A stretch of DNA of 37,277 nt from Selenomonadaceae bacterium (lineage in GTDB: Bacteria; Bacillota; Negativicutes; Selenomonadales; Selenomonadaceae), in contig JAFQZB010000036.1 of NCBI GenBank assembly GCA_017406175.1, forward strand, positions 1 to 37,277, read 5' to 3'. The translations under genes and the position numbers were made by a program. Positions 24,136 through 33,283 of this stretch are shown here, piece by piece. Position 1 is the stretch's first letter, and each line of letters starts with the position of its first letter. Under the pieces are notes generated by a model. It was not told where the DNA came from and did no database searches. It was given only the letters and a program-made list of their open reading frames with translations.

Positions 24136-24723
24136 ATGTTGGTCGGTTATGTGAGAGTGTCGACAGTTGAGCAAAGTGAAGAGCGGCAGATTATCGAACT
24201 TCGAGAAAAAGCCGGTGTCGAAAAATTTTTTGTCGATAAAGTCTCTGCTAAGTCTGCTCAACGTCCTAAATTTGATGAGATGATGAATTTTTTGCGCGAA
24301 GGCGACGAGTTAATCGTTTCTGAATTCTCGCGCATTGCTCGTTCCACTACCGATTTGCTCAATATCGTCGAATCTCTCACCAAAAAAGATGTTAAGGTCA
24401 GAAGTCTCAAGGAACAGTTGGATACGTCCACTCCTCAAGGAAAATTTATGCTGACAATCTTCGGAGCGATTGCCGAATTTGAACGCGAACTGCTTTTGCA
24501 ACGTCAGCGCGAAGGTATTAAGCTCGCCAAAGCCGCAGGTAAGTACAAAGGTCGCAACGCTAAAAAATGTCCGAAGGATTTCGGCTTTTACGAGCAAGGA
24601 TACTATGAAAGAACTTACACCGTGACTTATATCGCTAAACATTACAAAGTTTCGCGTCCAACCGTGTACAAATGGCTCAAGGAATCGAAGGAAGCTAGGA
24701 AAGGCAAAAAAAATGACGTTTAA
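24136..24723 (+). CDS. serine recombinase (resolvase/invertase family)
   Basis: A protein of about 195 residues with the full catalytic domain of the small serine recombinases: GYVRVST with the nucleophilic Ser near residue 9, the EFSRIARS segment near 60, the KEQLDTSTPQGKFML stretch and the AEFERELLLQRQREGI helix that forms the dimer interface. A C-terminal helix-turn-helix (VTYIAKHYKVSRPTVYKWL) binds DNA. ATG at 24136 is chosen for the GGGGGTGA site just before it. Its size fits resolvases and invertases, not large integrases. It overlaps the R-M gene by 11 bases. Candidate roles are dimer resolution of the element or inversion of a nearby segment. Confidence 0.93.
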   Translation: MLVGYVRVSTVEQSEERQIIELREKAGVEKFFVDKVSAKSAQRPKFDEMMNFLREGDELIVSEFSRIARSTTDLLNIVESLTKKDVKVRSLKEQLDTSTPQGKFMLTIFGAIAEFERELLLQRQREGIKLAKAAGKYKGRNAKKCPKDFGFYEQGYYERTYTVTYIAKHYKVSRPTVYKWLKESKEARKGKKNDV

Positions 24724-27700
24724 TGAACTTCTCGACAAATACAGGACAATTTCTTTCTCCGAACACGACAAAGGCTCGCGTTTTGAAGCACTCATGAAAA
24801 ATTTTTTACTCACTTATCCAGAATACCGCGAAAAATTTTCTAACGTCTGGCTCTGGAATGATTTTCCTTTCCGTGATGAACTCGGCACCGTTGATTTGGG
24901 CATTGATATTGTCTGCAAAACTTTCAACGGCGATTTTTGGGCTGTTCAATGTAAATTTTACGCCGAATCAACGACAATCACTAAATCTGCAGTTGATACT
25001 TTCCTTGCGACCAGTTCAAAAACTTTCAGCGGACAAAAATTTTCGGTGCGGCTTTGGATTTCCACTTCCGATAACTTGACTGACAACGCCGAAATTACTT
25101 TGCAGAATCAAACTCCGCCCGTAGCCAGAATCGGCATGGAAGAACTCAGCAAAGCCGCCGTCGATTGGGAAAAACTCGACGCAGGGCTTTTCGGCAAGCA
25201 AGCAGTAAATAATTTCCGCAAACCTAAAGAACATCAGCTCAACGCTATCAATTCTGCGCAAAATCATTTCCAAAATCACAATCGCGGCAAGTTGATTATG
25301 GCTTGCGGTACCGGAAAAACTTATACGTCGCTCAAAATCGCCGAAAAACTCTTTCCAAACGGTAAAATTTTATTTCTCGTGCCGTCAATCTCTCTGCTCG
25401 GTCAAATTCTCCACGAGTGGGCTACTTTCGCCGAAAATCCTTTCAATTACATTTGCGTTTGCTCCGATGAAACCGTTTCTAAGAAAACTGACGACGAAAT
25501 TTTAAGCGTAAACCTGCCGCTGCCCGCAACGACCAATCCAGACGAAATTTTACGCCGCATGAAAAATTTTTCCGATAATATGACTGTTATTTTCTCGACC
25601 TATCAATCGCTGGATAAAGTTTCTGCCGCGAAGATTGATTTCGATTTGATTATTTGCGACGAAGCTCACAGAACGACAGGTTACGGCGAAAAATCAACCG
25701 AATTTACACGAGTTCACGACGAAAATTTTATTCACGGCAAGAAAAGATTGTATATGACCGCGACGCCGCGACTTTACACCTCCGAAGCCAAGAAAAAAGC
25801 CGCCGATAACGATTTAATGCTTTGGAGCATGGACGACGCGACCATTTACGGCGAAGAATTTTTTCATATCGGATTCGGCGAGGCTGTCGAAAAAAATTTG
25901 CTGTCCGATTATAAAGTTTTGATTTTAACCGTCAATCAGCCGCTCGAAGTCGGCGATAAAAAAATTTCTACCGACGACAAAGAAAAAGTCACCGGCTGTA
26001 TCAACGCTTTGCAGAAAAAATTGACCGATATTGAAATTTTAGGCGACCCAACGCCCATGAAAACTGCTGTCGGCTTTTGTTCGCGCATTAAGGATTCCGA
26101 GCGTATCGCGGAAGAATTTAAATCGCAGGGGATTTCCGCTGTGCACGTTGACGGCAAAATGAGTAGCGATTATCGCAGTAAACAACTTTCTTGGCTGAAA
26201 GATACGCCCGAAAACGATTGCAGAATCATCACAAACGCCCGTTGCCTGTCCGAAGGCGTCGACGTTCCGAGTTTGGACGCGATTTTATTTCTCTCAAGCA
26301 AACGTTCGCAGGTTGATATTGTTCAAGCCGTCGGGCGCGTCATGCGCAAGGCTCCAGATAAAAAATACGGCTACATTATTATTCCCGTCGTCGTTCCGCT
26401 CGATAAAAGTCCCGAAATTGCACTCGCGAAGGGCGAATTTGATATTGTTTGGAAAATTTTAAACGCCCTGCGCGCTCACGATAGCAGAATGGATATTTTT
26501 ATCGAAGAAATTAAACTTCACAGCGGCAAAGGCGACGGCAAAAGTCCCAGCGATAAAATTATCGTAGAAGGTGACGACAAAATTCCGCTCCAAACGCTGT
26601 TGCACTTCGACGAACTCAAAAATTTAATCTATGCCCGCATGGTTGAGCGCGTCGGCAATCGTCGATATTGGGAGCAGTGGGCTAAAGACATCGCGCAAAT
26701 CGCAGAACGCCACATTAAACGCATTAAAGAACTCGTCGCCACAGATTCGGACGCTAAACGCGAATTCGGCAACCTCGTCTACAATCTTCAACAAAATTTA
26801 AATCCGTCCGTCACGAACTACGCCGCTTATGATATGCTCGCTCAACATATCGTCACGCGACCCGTTTTTGAGGCTCTCTTTGAAAATTATTCCTTCGTCA
26901 AGAATAATCCCGTTTCAAAATACCTTGAAAACATTTTGTCAATCCTCGACAGCAAAAATATCTCCGCCGACTCCGAACAACTCAAGAAATTTTATGACTC
27001 AGTGCGCGAACGTTGCAAAATCGCTACCTCCGCTGAAGACAGGCAGAAAATTATCATCGAACTCTACGAAAAATTTTTCAAAACCGCCGCGCCATTGACT
27101 GTCGAACGGCTCGGCATTGTTTATACGCCCGTCGAAGTCGTAGATTTTATTTTGCGCGCCGTTAATGAAGTCCTCAAGGAAAATTTCGGCAAAACTCTTT
27201 CAAGCAAAGGCGTTCATATCCTCGACCCGTTCACAGGAACCGGAACTTTCATTACGCGCTTGATTCAATCCGATTTGATTAAGCCACGCGATATTCTACG
27301 CAAATATTTCAGCGAACTCCACGCCAACGAAATTGTTTTGCTTGCATACTACATCGCCGCGATAAATATCGAAAACGCCTTCCACGACAGAGTTGACGCC
27401 AAAAATTATCAGCCGTTCGAGGGAATTTGTTTCACTGATACTTTTCAAGCCTACGAACAGGACGAAAACGCCAAAGGTCAGACCGATTTTGTAGATTTTC
27501 GCGACCCAATGAAAGAAAATTCCGAGCGCGTCAAGAATCAAACCAAAACGCGCATTGAAGTTATCGTCGGCAACCCGCCATATTCCGTCGGGCAACGTTC
27601 CGCCAATGACAACGCACAAAATATTTTTTATCCGAAGCTTGAACGCCGAATCTCTGAAACTTATGCCGCAAAAACCAACGCCACCAATAAAAATTCCCTT

Positions 27701-29290
27701 TACGACAGCTACATCAAAGCTATTCGCCTTTCAAGTGACAGAATCAGCGCGGGAGGCGTTATGGGGCTTGTCACTAATGCCGGTTGGCTCGACGGCGCGG
27801 CGATGGACGGTTTGCGCAAATGTTTTGAAGAGGAATTCAGCAAAATTTATGTTTTCAATCTTCGCGGCAATGCTCGCACTCAAGGCGAACTTAGACAGCG
27901 CGAAAAGGGAAATGTCTTCGGTCAAGGTTCGCGTGCGCCCATTGCCATTACGATTTTGGTTAAAAATCCTGCTCACGTCGGCAAGGCTGATATTTTTTAT
28001 CGGGACATCGGCGATTATCTCACTCGCGAAGATAAACTCAACAAGATTATGATTACGCGCAGTATTCATGACGATTTCCAAGCTATCACGCCTAACGAGC
28101 GCGGCGATTGGATAAATCAACGCGGCGATGAGTTTGAAAAGTTCATTCCGCTTGCGCCAGATAAAAAATTCGACGGCGCAGCTCAATCTTTCTTCGTGAC
28201 TTATTCAAGCGGCTTGAAAACTCAACGCGACGCTTGGTGTTATAATTTTTCGCGAACGGAGCTTGAAAAAAATATCCGAACGACGATTGATTTTTATAAT
28301 TCGCACGAAGCGACAGATTTTGACTCGAAAAAAATTGTTTGGACGCGAGCAACAGTTCAAAATAAAAATCGCGGGCATAAATATACTTTCAATACCGCGC
28401 AGATTCTCGAAAGCGTTTATCGTCCATTCTGCAAAACAAATTTTTATTACGACGGACGTTTGAACGAAATGACTTATCAAATGCCAAAATTATTTCCGAC
28501 TGGTCGCGAAGAAAATCTTTTAATCTGTATAACAGCGGCTGGCAATCGAAGCAAATTTTCATTGTTCATTACTAACAAAATCACCGACCTTGCGCTTGCA
28601 GTCGACGGCGTGCAATGTTTTCCGCTGTATTATTATGAGCGTGGTGCGCAGGGAAATTTATTCGGGGAAAATTTGGAGCGGCGCGACGGAATCAGCGATT
28701 TTATTTGGAATCGGGCAAAACTTTTATACGGCATGGACGTTAGCAAGGAAGATATTTTCTATTACGTTTACGGCTTCTTGCATTTGGCGAGTTATCGGGA
28801 GAAATTTTCTGCGGAGCTGAAAAAATCTTTGCCTCGAATCATTTTGAGTGATAAATTTTGGCAATTAAGCCGCGCAGGAAGGCAGCTTGCCGAGATTCAT
28901 TTAAATTACGAGCGGCAACCGGCTCCGGATGGTGTGGAAGTTATCGGCGCGGAGAAAAACAATTTTGGCGTAAAAAAATTACGGTTCGCCAGCAAAGACG
29001 ATCGCACAACTTTGATTTACAACGACTTCATCACGATACGCAATATCCCGCCGCGCAGTTTTGAGTATGTAGTAAATGGTCGTAGTCCTTTGGAGTGGAT
29101 AATCGACCGCTACCAAGTCAAGACCGATTCGGCGAGCGGCATTGTAAATAATCCAAACGATTGGGCGACCGAACACGACAACCCGCGCTACATTTTGGAT
29201 TTAATCTTGAGTTGCATAGCAGTTAGCCTGAAAACTTTGGATATTATAGAGGGCTTGCCTGACGTTCTTGTCAATGATGAAGATGTTTGA
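24713..29290 (+). CDS. Type ISP single-polypeptide restriction-modification enzyme
   Basis: A protein of 1525 residues, close to the usual 1500-1600 of Type ISP enzymes such as LlaBIII. An Mrr-like nuclease comes first (DLGIDIVCK then AVQCKFY, about residues 60-85). A superfamily 2 translocase follows: Walker A CGTGKT near 200, DEAH near 318, TATPRLY near 348 and VGRVMRK near 545. A coupler then leads to an N6-adenine methyltransferase with DPFTGTGTF near 840 and NPPYS near 953. The C-terminal third is the target-recognition part. It methylates and cleaves DNA after translocation from paired sites. No separate specificity or methylase gene is present or needed. The start overlaps the recombinase gene. 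Confidence 0.93.
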   Translation: MTFNELLDKYRTISFSEHDKGSRFEALMKNFLLTYPEYREKFSNVWLWNDFPFRDELGTVDLGIDIVCKTFNGDFWAVQCKFYAESTTITKSAVDTFLATSSKTFSGQKFSVRLWISTSDNLTDNAEITLQNQTPPVARIGMEELSKAAVDWEKLDAGLFGKQAVNNFRKPKEHQLNAINSAQNHFQNHNRGKLIMACGTGKTYTSLKIAEKLFPNGKILFLVPSISLLGQILHEWATFAENPFNYICVCSDETVSKKTDDEILSVNLPLPATTNPDEILRRMKNFSDNMTVIFSTYQSLDKVSAAKIDFDLIICDEAHRTTGYGEKSTEFTRVHDENFIHGKKRLYMTATPRLYTSEAKKKAADNDLMLWSMDDATIYGEEFFHIGFGEAVEKNLLSDYKVLILTVNQPLEVGDKKISTDDKEKVTGCINALQKKLTDIEILGDPTPMKTAVGFCSRIKDSERIAEEFKSQGISAVHVDGKMSSDYRSKQLSWLKDTPENDCRIITNARCLSEGVDVPSLDAILFLSSKRSQVDIVQAVGRVMRKAPDKKYGYIIIPVVVPLDKSPEIALAKGEFDIVWKILNALRAHDSRMDIFIEEIKLHSGKGDGKSPSDKIIVEGDDKIPLQTLLHFDELKNLIYARMVERVGNRRYWEQWAKDIAQIAERHIKRIKELVATDSDAKREFGNLVYNLQQNLNPSVTNYAAYDMLAQHIVTRPVFEALFENYSFVKNNPVSKYLENILSILDSKNISADSEQLKKFYDSVRERCKIATSAEDRQKIIIELYEKFFKTAAPLTVERLGIVYTPVEVVDFILRAVNEVLKENFGKTLSSKGVHILDPFTGTGTFITRLIQSDLIKPRDILRKYFSELHANEIVLLAYYIAAINIENAFHDRVDAKNYQPFEGICFTDTFQAYEQDENAKGQTDFVDFRDPMKENSERVKNQTKTRIEVIVGNPPYSVGQRSANDNAQNIFYPKLERRISETYAAKTNATNKNSLYDSYIKAIRLSSDRISAGGVMGLVTNAGWLDGAAMDGLRKCFEEEFSKIYVFNLRGNARTQGELRQREKGNVFGQGSRAPIAITILVKNPAHVGKADIFYRDIGDYLTREDKLNKIMITRSIHDDFQAITPNERGDWINQRGDEFEKFIPLAPDKKFDGAAQSFFVTYSSGLKTQRDAWCYNFSRTELEKNIRTTIDFYNSHEATDFDSKKIVWTRATVQNKNRGHKYTFNTAQILESVYRPFCKTNFYYDGRLNEMTYQMPKLFPTGREENLLICITAAGNRSKFSLFITNKITDLALAVDGVQCFPLYYYERGAQGNLFGENLERRDGISDFIWNRAKLLYGMDVSKEDIFYYVYGFLHLASYREKFSAELKKSLPRIILSDKFWQLSRAGRQLAEIHLNYERQPAPDGVEVIGAEKNNFGVKKLRFASKDDRTTLIYNDFITIRNIPPRSFEYVVNGRSPLEWIIDRYQVKTDSASGIVNNPNDWATEHDNPRYILDLILSCIAVSLKTLDIIEGLPDVLVNDEDV

Positions 29291-29332
29291 TATATTTAGT
29301 GCCACAATCACAGTTTTTAAGGGGCATTGATA

Positions 29333-30157
29333 GTGGAGATAGCAGTTCCAAACAATTTTGAAAACGATTTTGACGTATTCGACTCGGTAGCCGATATTCA
29401 GAATAAAATCTGTCTTGCAGAAGACACCGAAATCAAAATTTCTTTGCCCAATGCCGATTTATTGCGCAATCGGGCGGGAATTTTCTTATTGGCTTGTTTA
29501 AATGCTTTTGGAGTTCAGAACAACAAAAATATTATATTTCTTTGTAATTTCTCTTCCGTAGTCTGGTATGAGCATAATCCAGCGAGTTTTTTTCAATTAC
29601 AAAATAAAAATGATGTGATACAAATAGTATCCGAAAATATTTCTAAGCGAATACCAGTCCAGATGACGGAAAAATTAAAAGATATTTTGGTTTCGTTAAT
29701 AGGCGAAGTTTATAACAATGCAATGGAACATTCGGAGAGCGAGTATATAATAGGAAATTGTTATAATGAGACCAATGATGATAGTGACAATTCGCGTATG
29801 TGTTTTTACTGTTATGATGCTGGAATAGGAATTATAAAAAATGTTCGACGTTACCTGAGGATAGAAGACGATTTATCCTTTCGCAGATATGAGAGAAGCT
29901 CCAAACTATTGAAATGGGCTTTGAAACAAGGAAATACAACCAAAAAGCCTCCAAGAGGTGTGGGAATTGATTGGTTACTGAACTTCGCGAAAGTAAATTC
30001 CGGTTATGTTAGGATTTGTAATGAAAATGTTCTCTTTGAACAAAACACAGAGGGTAAAATCACATATCAAAAATTGAACAATAGCTTTTGCGGATTATTT
30101 TTTGAAATGCATATAATGGAAGCCCCAGACGTAATTTATAAATTAAAAGGTGAGTAA
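29333..30157 (+). CDS. GHKL-fold ATPase, anti-sigma/histidine-kinase-like
   Basis: A protein of about 274 residues. The C-terminal half carries the GHKL ATP-binding motifs: N box EVYNNAMEHS near residue 125, G1 DAGIGI near 161 and G2 GVGIDWL near 208. No phosphoacceptor or sensor domain is seen. The first 100 residues are a separate alpha/beta region. The start is GTG at 29333, with AAGGGG 8 bases before it; TTG at 29327 is too close to that site. With the next gene, a STAS-like protein, it forms a pair that recalls anti-sigma kinase and antagonist partners. It lies 42 bases after the R-M gene. Confidence 0.8.
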   Translation: MEIAVPNNFENDFDVFDSVADIQNKICLAEDTEIKISLPNADLLRNRAGIFLLACLNAFGVQNNKNIIFLCNFSSVVWYEHNPASFFQLQNKNDVIQIVSENISKRIPVQMTEKLKDILVSLIGEVYNNAMEHSESEYIIGNCYNETNDDSDNSRMCFYCYDAGIGIIKNVRRYLRIEDDLSFRRYERSSKLLKWALKQGNTTKKPPRGVGIDWLLNFAKVNSGYVRICNENVLFEQNTEGKITYQKLNNSFCGLFFEMHIMEAPDVIYKLKGE

Positions 30158-30159
30158 TT

Positions 30160-30522
30160 ATGGTTAAAAATATCTTAGTGACAGAGTATACGAACAGCGG
30201 TTTTACGCAGGACGATGCAGAGAAAATTGTTGCTGTGTTGAAAGCAGAACTCCCTAATTTGAGCGACGGCGATGTCCTAAGTTTTGATTTTTCCAATGTC
30301 AAATTTTTTACGACGCTTTTTTTCAACATCGCTTTCACGAGTTTGCTTAAAGAAATGCCCTTTGAAGAGTACAGTAAAAAGATAGTGCTGGAAAATTTGT
30401 CGGAAGTCGGGGAAAGAGCCTATAAACACTCGCTCGAAAATGCTAAACGTTTTGCTGCCATGAGCAAAGAGGAACGAGAAACAAGAGAACAAATCATTGC
30501 TGAAATTTTAGCTGATGAATAA
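30160..30522 (+). CDS. STAS-like protein (DUF4325 type)
   Basis: A protein of 120 residues. The middle, GDVLSFDFSNVKFFTTLFFNIAF, is a beta strand and turn pattern typical of STAS-like DUF4325 proteins, and a helical end rich in charged residues follows. STAS domains act as phosphorylation-controlled antagonists of GHKL kinases. The gene starts 2 bases after the GHKL gene stop, with AAAGGTGAG before the ATG, so the two proteins are probably made together and bind each other; that binding is inference from family behaviour. I see no SpoIIAA-type phosphoserine motif that I would trust. Confidence 0.75.
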   Translation: MVKNILVTEYTNSGFTQDDAEKIVAVLKAELPNLSDGDVLSFDFSNVKFFTTLFFNIAFTSLLKEMPFEEYSKKIVLENLSEVGERAYKHSLENAKRFAAMSKEERETREQIIAEILADE

Positions 30523-30532
30523 GGAGAACGAC

Positions 30533-31081
30533 ATGGTAAAATTGATTTCCGAAATAGACTTGGACGATATATCTAGCGAAGAAGTTTTTTTCGTGGACAC
30601 GAATGTCCTTTTGGTAGTTCATTTTGGTTCACAACGTTGGTCAGAAGAGAAAATCGCTTGTTATTCCAATTTTATTCTCGGCTTGTTAAACAAGGGCAAT
30701 AAAGTATGTGTTTCAGCGTTGAATTTACAGGAGCTGTTTCACTCTGTTGAAAATAACGAGTTTAAGCAGTACAAAAGAGTCAATCATAATAACGACGGAA
30801 ATTTTACAAAGAAAATGTATCGTGCCATTGAAGAAGAAAGACAACGTTTAGCTGAAGACTTGAAAAATAAACATTTGGAAATATCGGAACAGTATTCCGT
30901 AGTTTCTGGAAACATTACCAATGAAATGATTAAAAATTTTCTTGAGGATTACGAAAATCATTTTTACGACCCGATAGATTTTATAACCGTGCGCTACAAC
31001 ACAAATGGCGTCATAAATTTCATAACAGACGATTCTGATTTCAAAAAAGACTCCAATATTGTAGTTTACACCTACGAATGA
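30533..31081 (+). CDS. PIN-domain protein, probable ribonuclease
   Basis: A protein of about 182 residues with the acidic pattern of PIN nucleases: VDTNVLL near residue 23, LNLQELF near 64 with the Glu in place, and FITDDSDF near 164. ATG at 30533 has AAGGAG 7 bases before it; an upstream ATG at 30515 lies inside the STAS-like gene and lacks a site. A long Lys/Glu-rich helix (about 95-130) interrupts the fold. PIN proteins usually cut RNA and often act as toxins. There is no classic VapB antitoxin next to it, but the GHKL and STAS-like pair could restrain it; this is inference. Confidence 0.8.
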   Translation: MVKLISEIDLDDISSEEVFFVDTNVLLVVHFGSQRWSEEKIACYSNFILGLLNKGNKVCVSALNLQELFHSVENNEFKQYKRVNHNNDGNFTKKMYRAIEEERQRLAEDLKNKHLEISEQYSVVSGNITNEMIKNFLEDYENHFYDPIDFITVRYNTNGVINFITDDSDFKKDSNIVVYTYE

Positions 31082-31088
31082 AAAATCT

Positions 31089-31128
31089 AACCTCGTTTGG
31101 GCAACTGTAAAGCTCGAATGAGGTTTTT
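31089..31128 (+). terminator. rho-independent terminator closing the R-M/PIN island
   Basis: Positions 31089-31102 and 31112-31125 form a 14-bp stem with several G-U pairs, a 9-base loop and a following TTT. It separates the PIN gene from topB. Confidence 0.8.
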
Positions 31129-31228
31129 CAGTTGATAGCGAAAAAGCAAAAAGATAAGAAATTGAGAGCGTGCTGATGTGCTAACCTGTTTACGTCGCAA
31201 GACAAATTTGAAGACAGGGGGCACAAGT

Positions 31229-33244
31229 ATGAAACTGTTCATAGCAGAAAAACCGTCACTGGCGCAGGCGATAGCGGCTGGAATTGGTGTCGGGAAAAAA
31301 TTTGATGGCTATATCAGTCTCAACGGTGGCAAAGAGATAGTAACGTGGTGCTACGGACACATTCTCGCACAGTTGAATCCAGATGAATACGCGGAAAAGT
31401 ATCGGTCATGGCGCATGGAAGATTTGCCGATAATCCCAAGCTTGTGGAAGCTGAAGGTAAAGCCTGATGCGGCAAAGCAATTCAGAATCGTTCGCGAACT
31501 GATAAGCAAAGCGACGACAATAGTCAATGCTGGAGATCCCGACCGCGAAGGGCAACTTTTAGTCGATGAAGTCTTGGATTATGTTGGGAACAAAAAGCCA
31601 GTGCAAAGAATACTGCTGAACGCATTGGACGAAAAATCGGTCAAGCAGTCGCTCAAGGATTTAAGAGACAACCACGAGTTTGAAGGCATGAAAAATGCGG
31701 CATTGGGAAGAAGTCGAGCGGATTGGCTAATCGGCATGAATCTTTCACGCGCTTATACAATCCGAGCGCGACAAGTCGGCTATGAAAGCGTATCTGTGGG
31801 CAGAGTAATGACTCCGACAATGGCTCTGGTAGTCCGTCGCGAAGAAGAAATAGCAAAATTTAAGCCAGTTACTCATTATGCTGTCAAAGCTATTTTCAGG
31901 AACAACTTCGGCGAAATACCTACAACGTGGCAGATGTCAGATAATATTCTGAGCTTAGACAGCGAAGGCAGACTTCTGGATAAAAAAGTAGCAGAAGATT
32001 TTCTTGTAAGATTGAATGCTCTGGTCGGAAGGCAAGGCAAAATTATTCGTGTGGAAGAAAAAAAGAAAACAGAGAATCAGCGACTGCCTTATTCGCTCTC
32101 GACATTGCAAATCGAAGCGGGAAAACGATATGGCTATTCTCCGCAGACGGTACTCGACACGATGCAGATGCTGTACGAAAAGAAATTGACGACGTATCCG
32201 CGTTCTGATTGTGAATACTTGCCAGAGAATCAGTTTGCGGATTCAAAGGAGATACTCGGACACTTGAAAGAATTGCCAAACTTCAGCGAGTTAGTAAAGA
32301 ATGCCGATATGTCAATTCACAGCAAGGCTTGGAACGACAAGAAAATATCAGCGCATCACGCGATAATCCCGACGCGAATCAAAGCTGATTTTGAAAAACT
32401 GAACGCAGTCGAGCAAAATTTGTATGTAATGGTGTCGCAAGCGTATTTGGCGCAGTTTTATCCGGAGCATGAATACAAAGCGACGACAGTAATTATTTCT
32501 TTCGCCGATGAAAAATTTATTGGCAAAGGTAAGCTCGTCACTAAAGTCGGCTGGAAAGCAATTTACAAAAACGTCGCGAAGTCTGAATCTGAAGAGGCAG
32601 AATCAATCTTATCACCCGTTCGGGAAAATGAGTCGGTCAAATACGTTTCGGGAAAAATAGCGGAGAAAACGACAAAGCCGCCGGCAAGATTCACACCGTC
32701 AACGCTTCTGCAAGCAATGAAGGAGATTTATCGTTATGTCAAAGATGACGCCTTGAAAGCTGAGCTAAAAGAATGTTCAGGAATAGGAACAGAGGCGACG
32801 CGGGCAGGAATTATCGAAAAACTTCAAGACAACGGCTTTTTGGAACTTGCGGGCAAATTTTTCGCTCCGACAGAAAAGGCACGAATGGCGGTCAAGATTT
32901 TGCCCGACGAAATGATTTATCCCGACACAACGGCATTGTGGGAAAAGGAATTGGAAGAAGTCGCCGCAGGAAAAGAGAGTTTTGAGCAATTCTATCAAAG
33001 TCAATTGAGCGGCTTGTCAACACTTCTGGATAAAGCCAAAACGGTAAGAATAACGCCGTCGGCAGGAACGGTGTTGTGTCCAAACTGTGGCAAGGCAATG
33101 ATTCGTCGCAAAGGCAAGAACGGTTTCTTTTGGGGCTGTAGTAATTATCCGGAATGTAAGACGACAGCGCGAGATGACAAAGGCAAGCCAGATTTTACGG
33201 CGTCAACACGCAAAATATCTCGTCCGCACTTTGTGAAACAGTGA
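31229..33244 (+). CDS. topB: DNA topoisomerase III of mobile-element type
   Basis: A type IA topoisomerase of 671 residues. The Toprim domain opens with MKLFIAEKPSLAQAIA and holds DPDREGQ near residue 100. The catalytic tyrosine lies in TTYPRSDCEYL near 325, and one C-terminal zinc finger (CPNCGKAM then CSNYPECK) follows near 615-640. It passes single strands through a nick and helps replication or transfer intermediates resolve. ATG at 31229 has GGGGG upstream; a longer frame from 31178 adds an unlikely 17 residues. Such topB genes are common in integrative and conjugative elements. The IS element begins 6 bases after its stop, so the reading frame is intact. Confidence 0.95.
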   Translation: MKLFIAEKPSLAQAIAAGIGVGKKFDGYISLNGGKEIVTWCYGHILAQLNPDEYAEKYRSWRMEDLPIIPSLWKLKVKPDAAKQFRIVRELISKATTIVNAGDPDREGQLLVDEVLDYVGNKKPVQRILLNALDEKSVKQSLKDLRDNHEFEGMKNAALGRSRADWLIGMNLSRAYTIRARQVGYESVSVGRVMTPTMALVVRREEEIAKFKPVTHYAVKAIFRNNFGEIPTTWQMSDNILSLDSEGRLLDKKVAEDFLVRLNALVGRQGKIIRVEEKKKTENQRLPYSLSTLQIEAGKRYGYSPQTVLDTMQMLYEKKLTTYPRSDCEYLPENQFADSKEILGHLKELPNFSELVKNADMSIHSKAWNDKKISAHHAIIPTRIKADFEKLNAVEQNLYVMVSQAYLAQFYPEHEYKATTVIISFADEKFIGKGKLVTKVGWKAIYKNVAKSESEEAESILSPVRENESVKYVSGKIAEKTTKPPARFTPSTLLQAMKEIYRYVKDDALKAELKECSGIGTEATRAGIIEKLQDNGFLELAGKFFAPTEKARMAVKILPDEMIYPDTTALWEKELEEVAAGKESFEQFYQSQLSGLSTLLDKAKTVRITPSAGTVLCPNCGKAMIRRKGKNGFFWGCSNYPECKTTARDDKGKPDFTASTRKISRPHFVKQ

Positions 33245-33249
33245 ACTCG

Positions 33250-33283
33250 TTTGTGCCCATTATGGGCAATGGCATTAACTTAA
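33250..33283 (+). repeat. left terminal inverted repeat of the IS
   Basis: 34 bp beginning TTTGTGCCCAT. It contains GCCCAT-T-ATGGGC, a near palindrome, and overlaps the stop codon of the transposase gene. Confidence 0.88.

Noticed and set aside
24310..24813. 167-residue - strand frame across the recombinase
   Set aside because: Shadow of the recombinase and R-M coding strand; the + strand motifs are decisive.
27731..28186. 151- and 165-residue frames inside the methyltransferase part
   Set aside because: Both overlap the Type ISP gene entirely; codon pattern and motifs support only the long frame.
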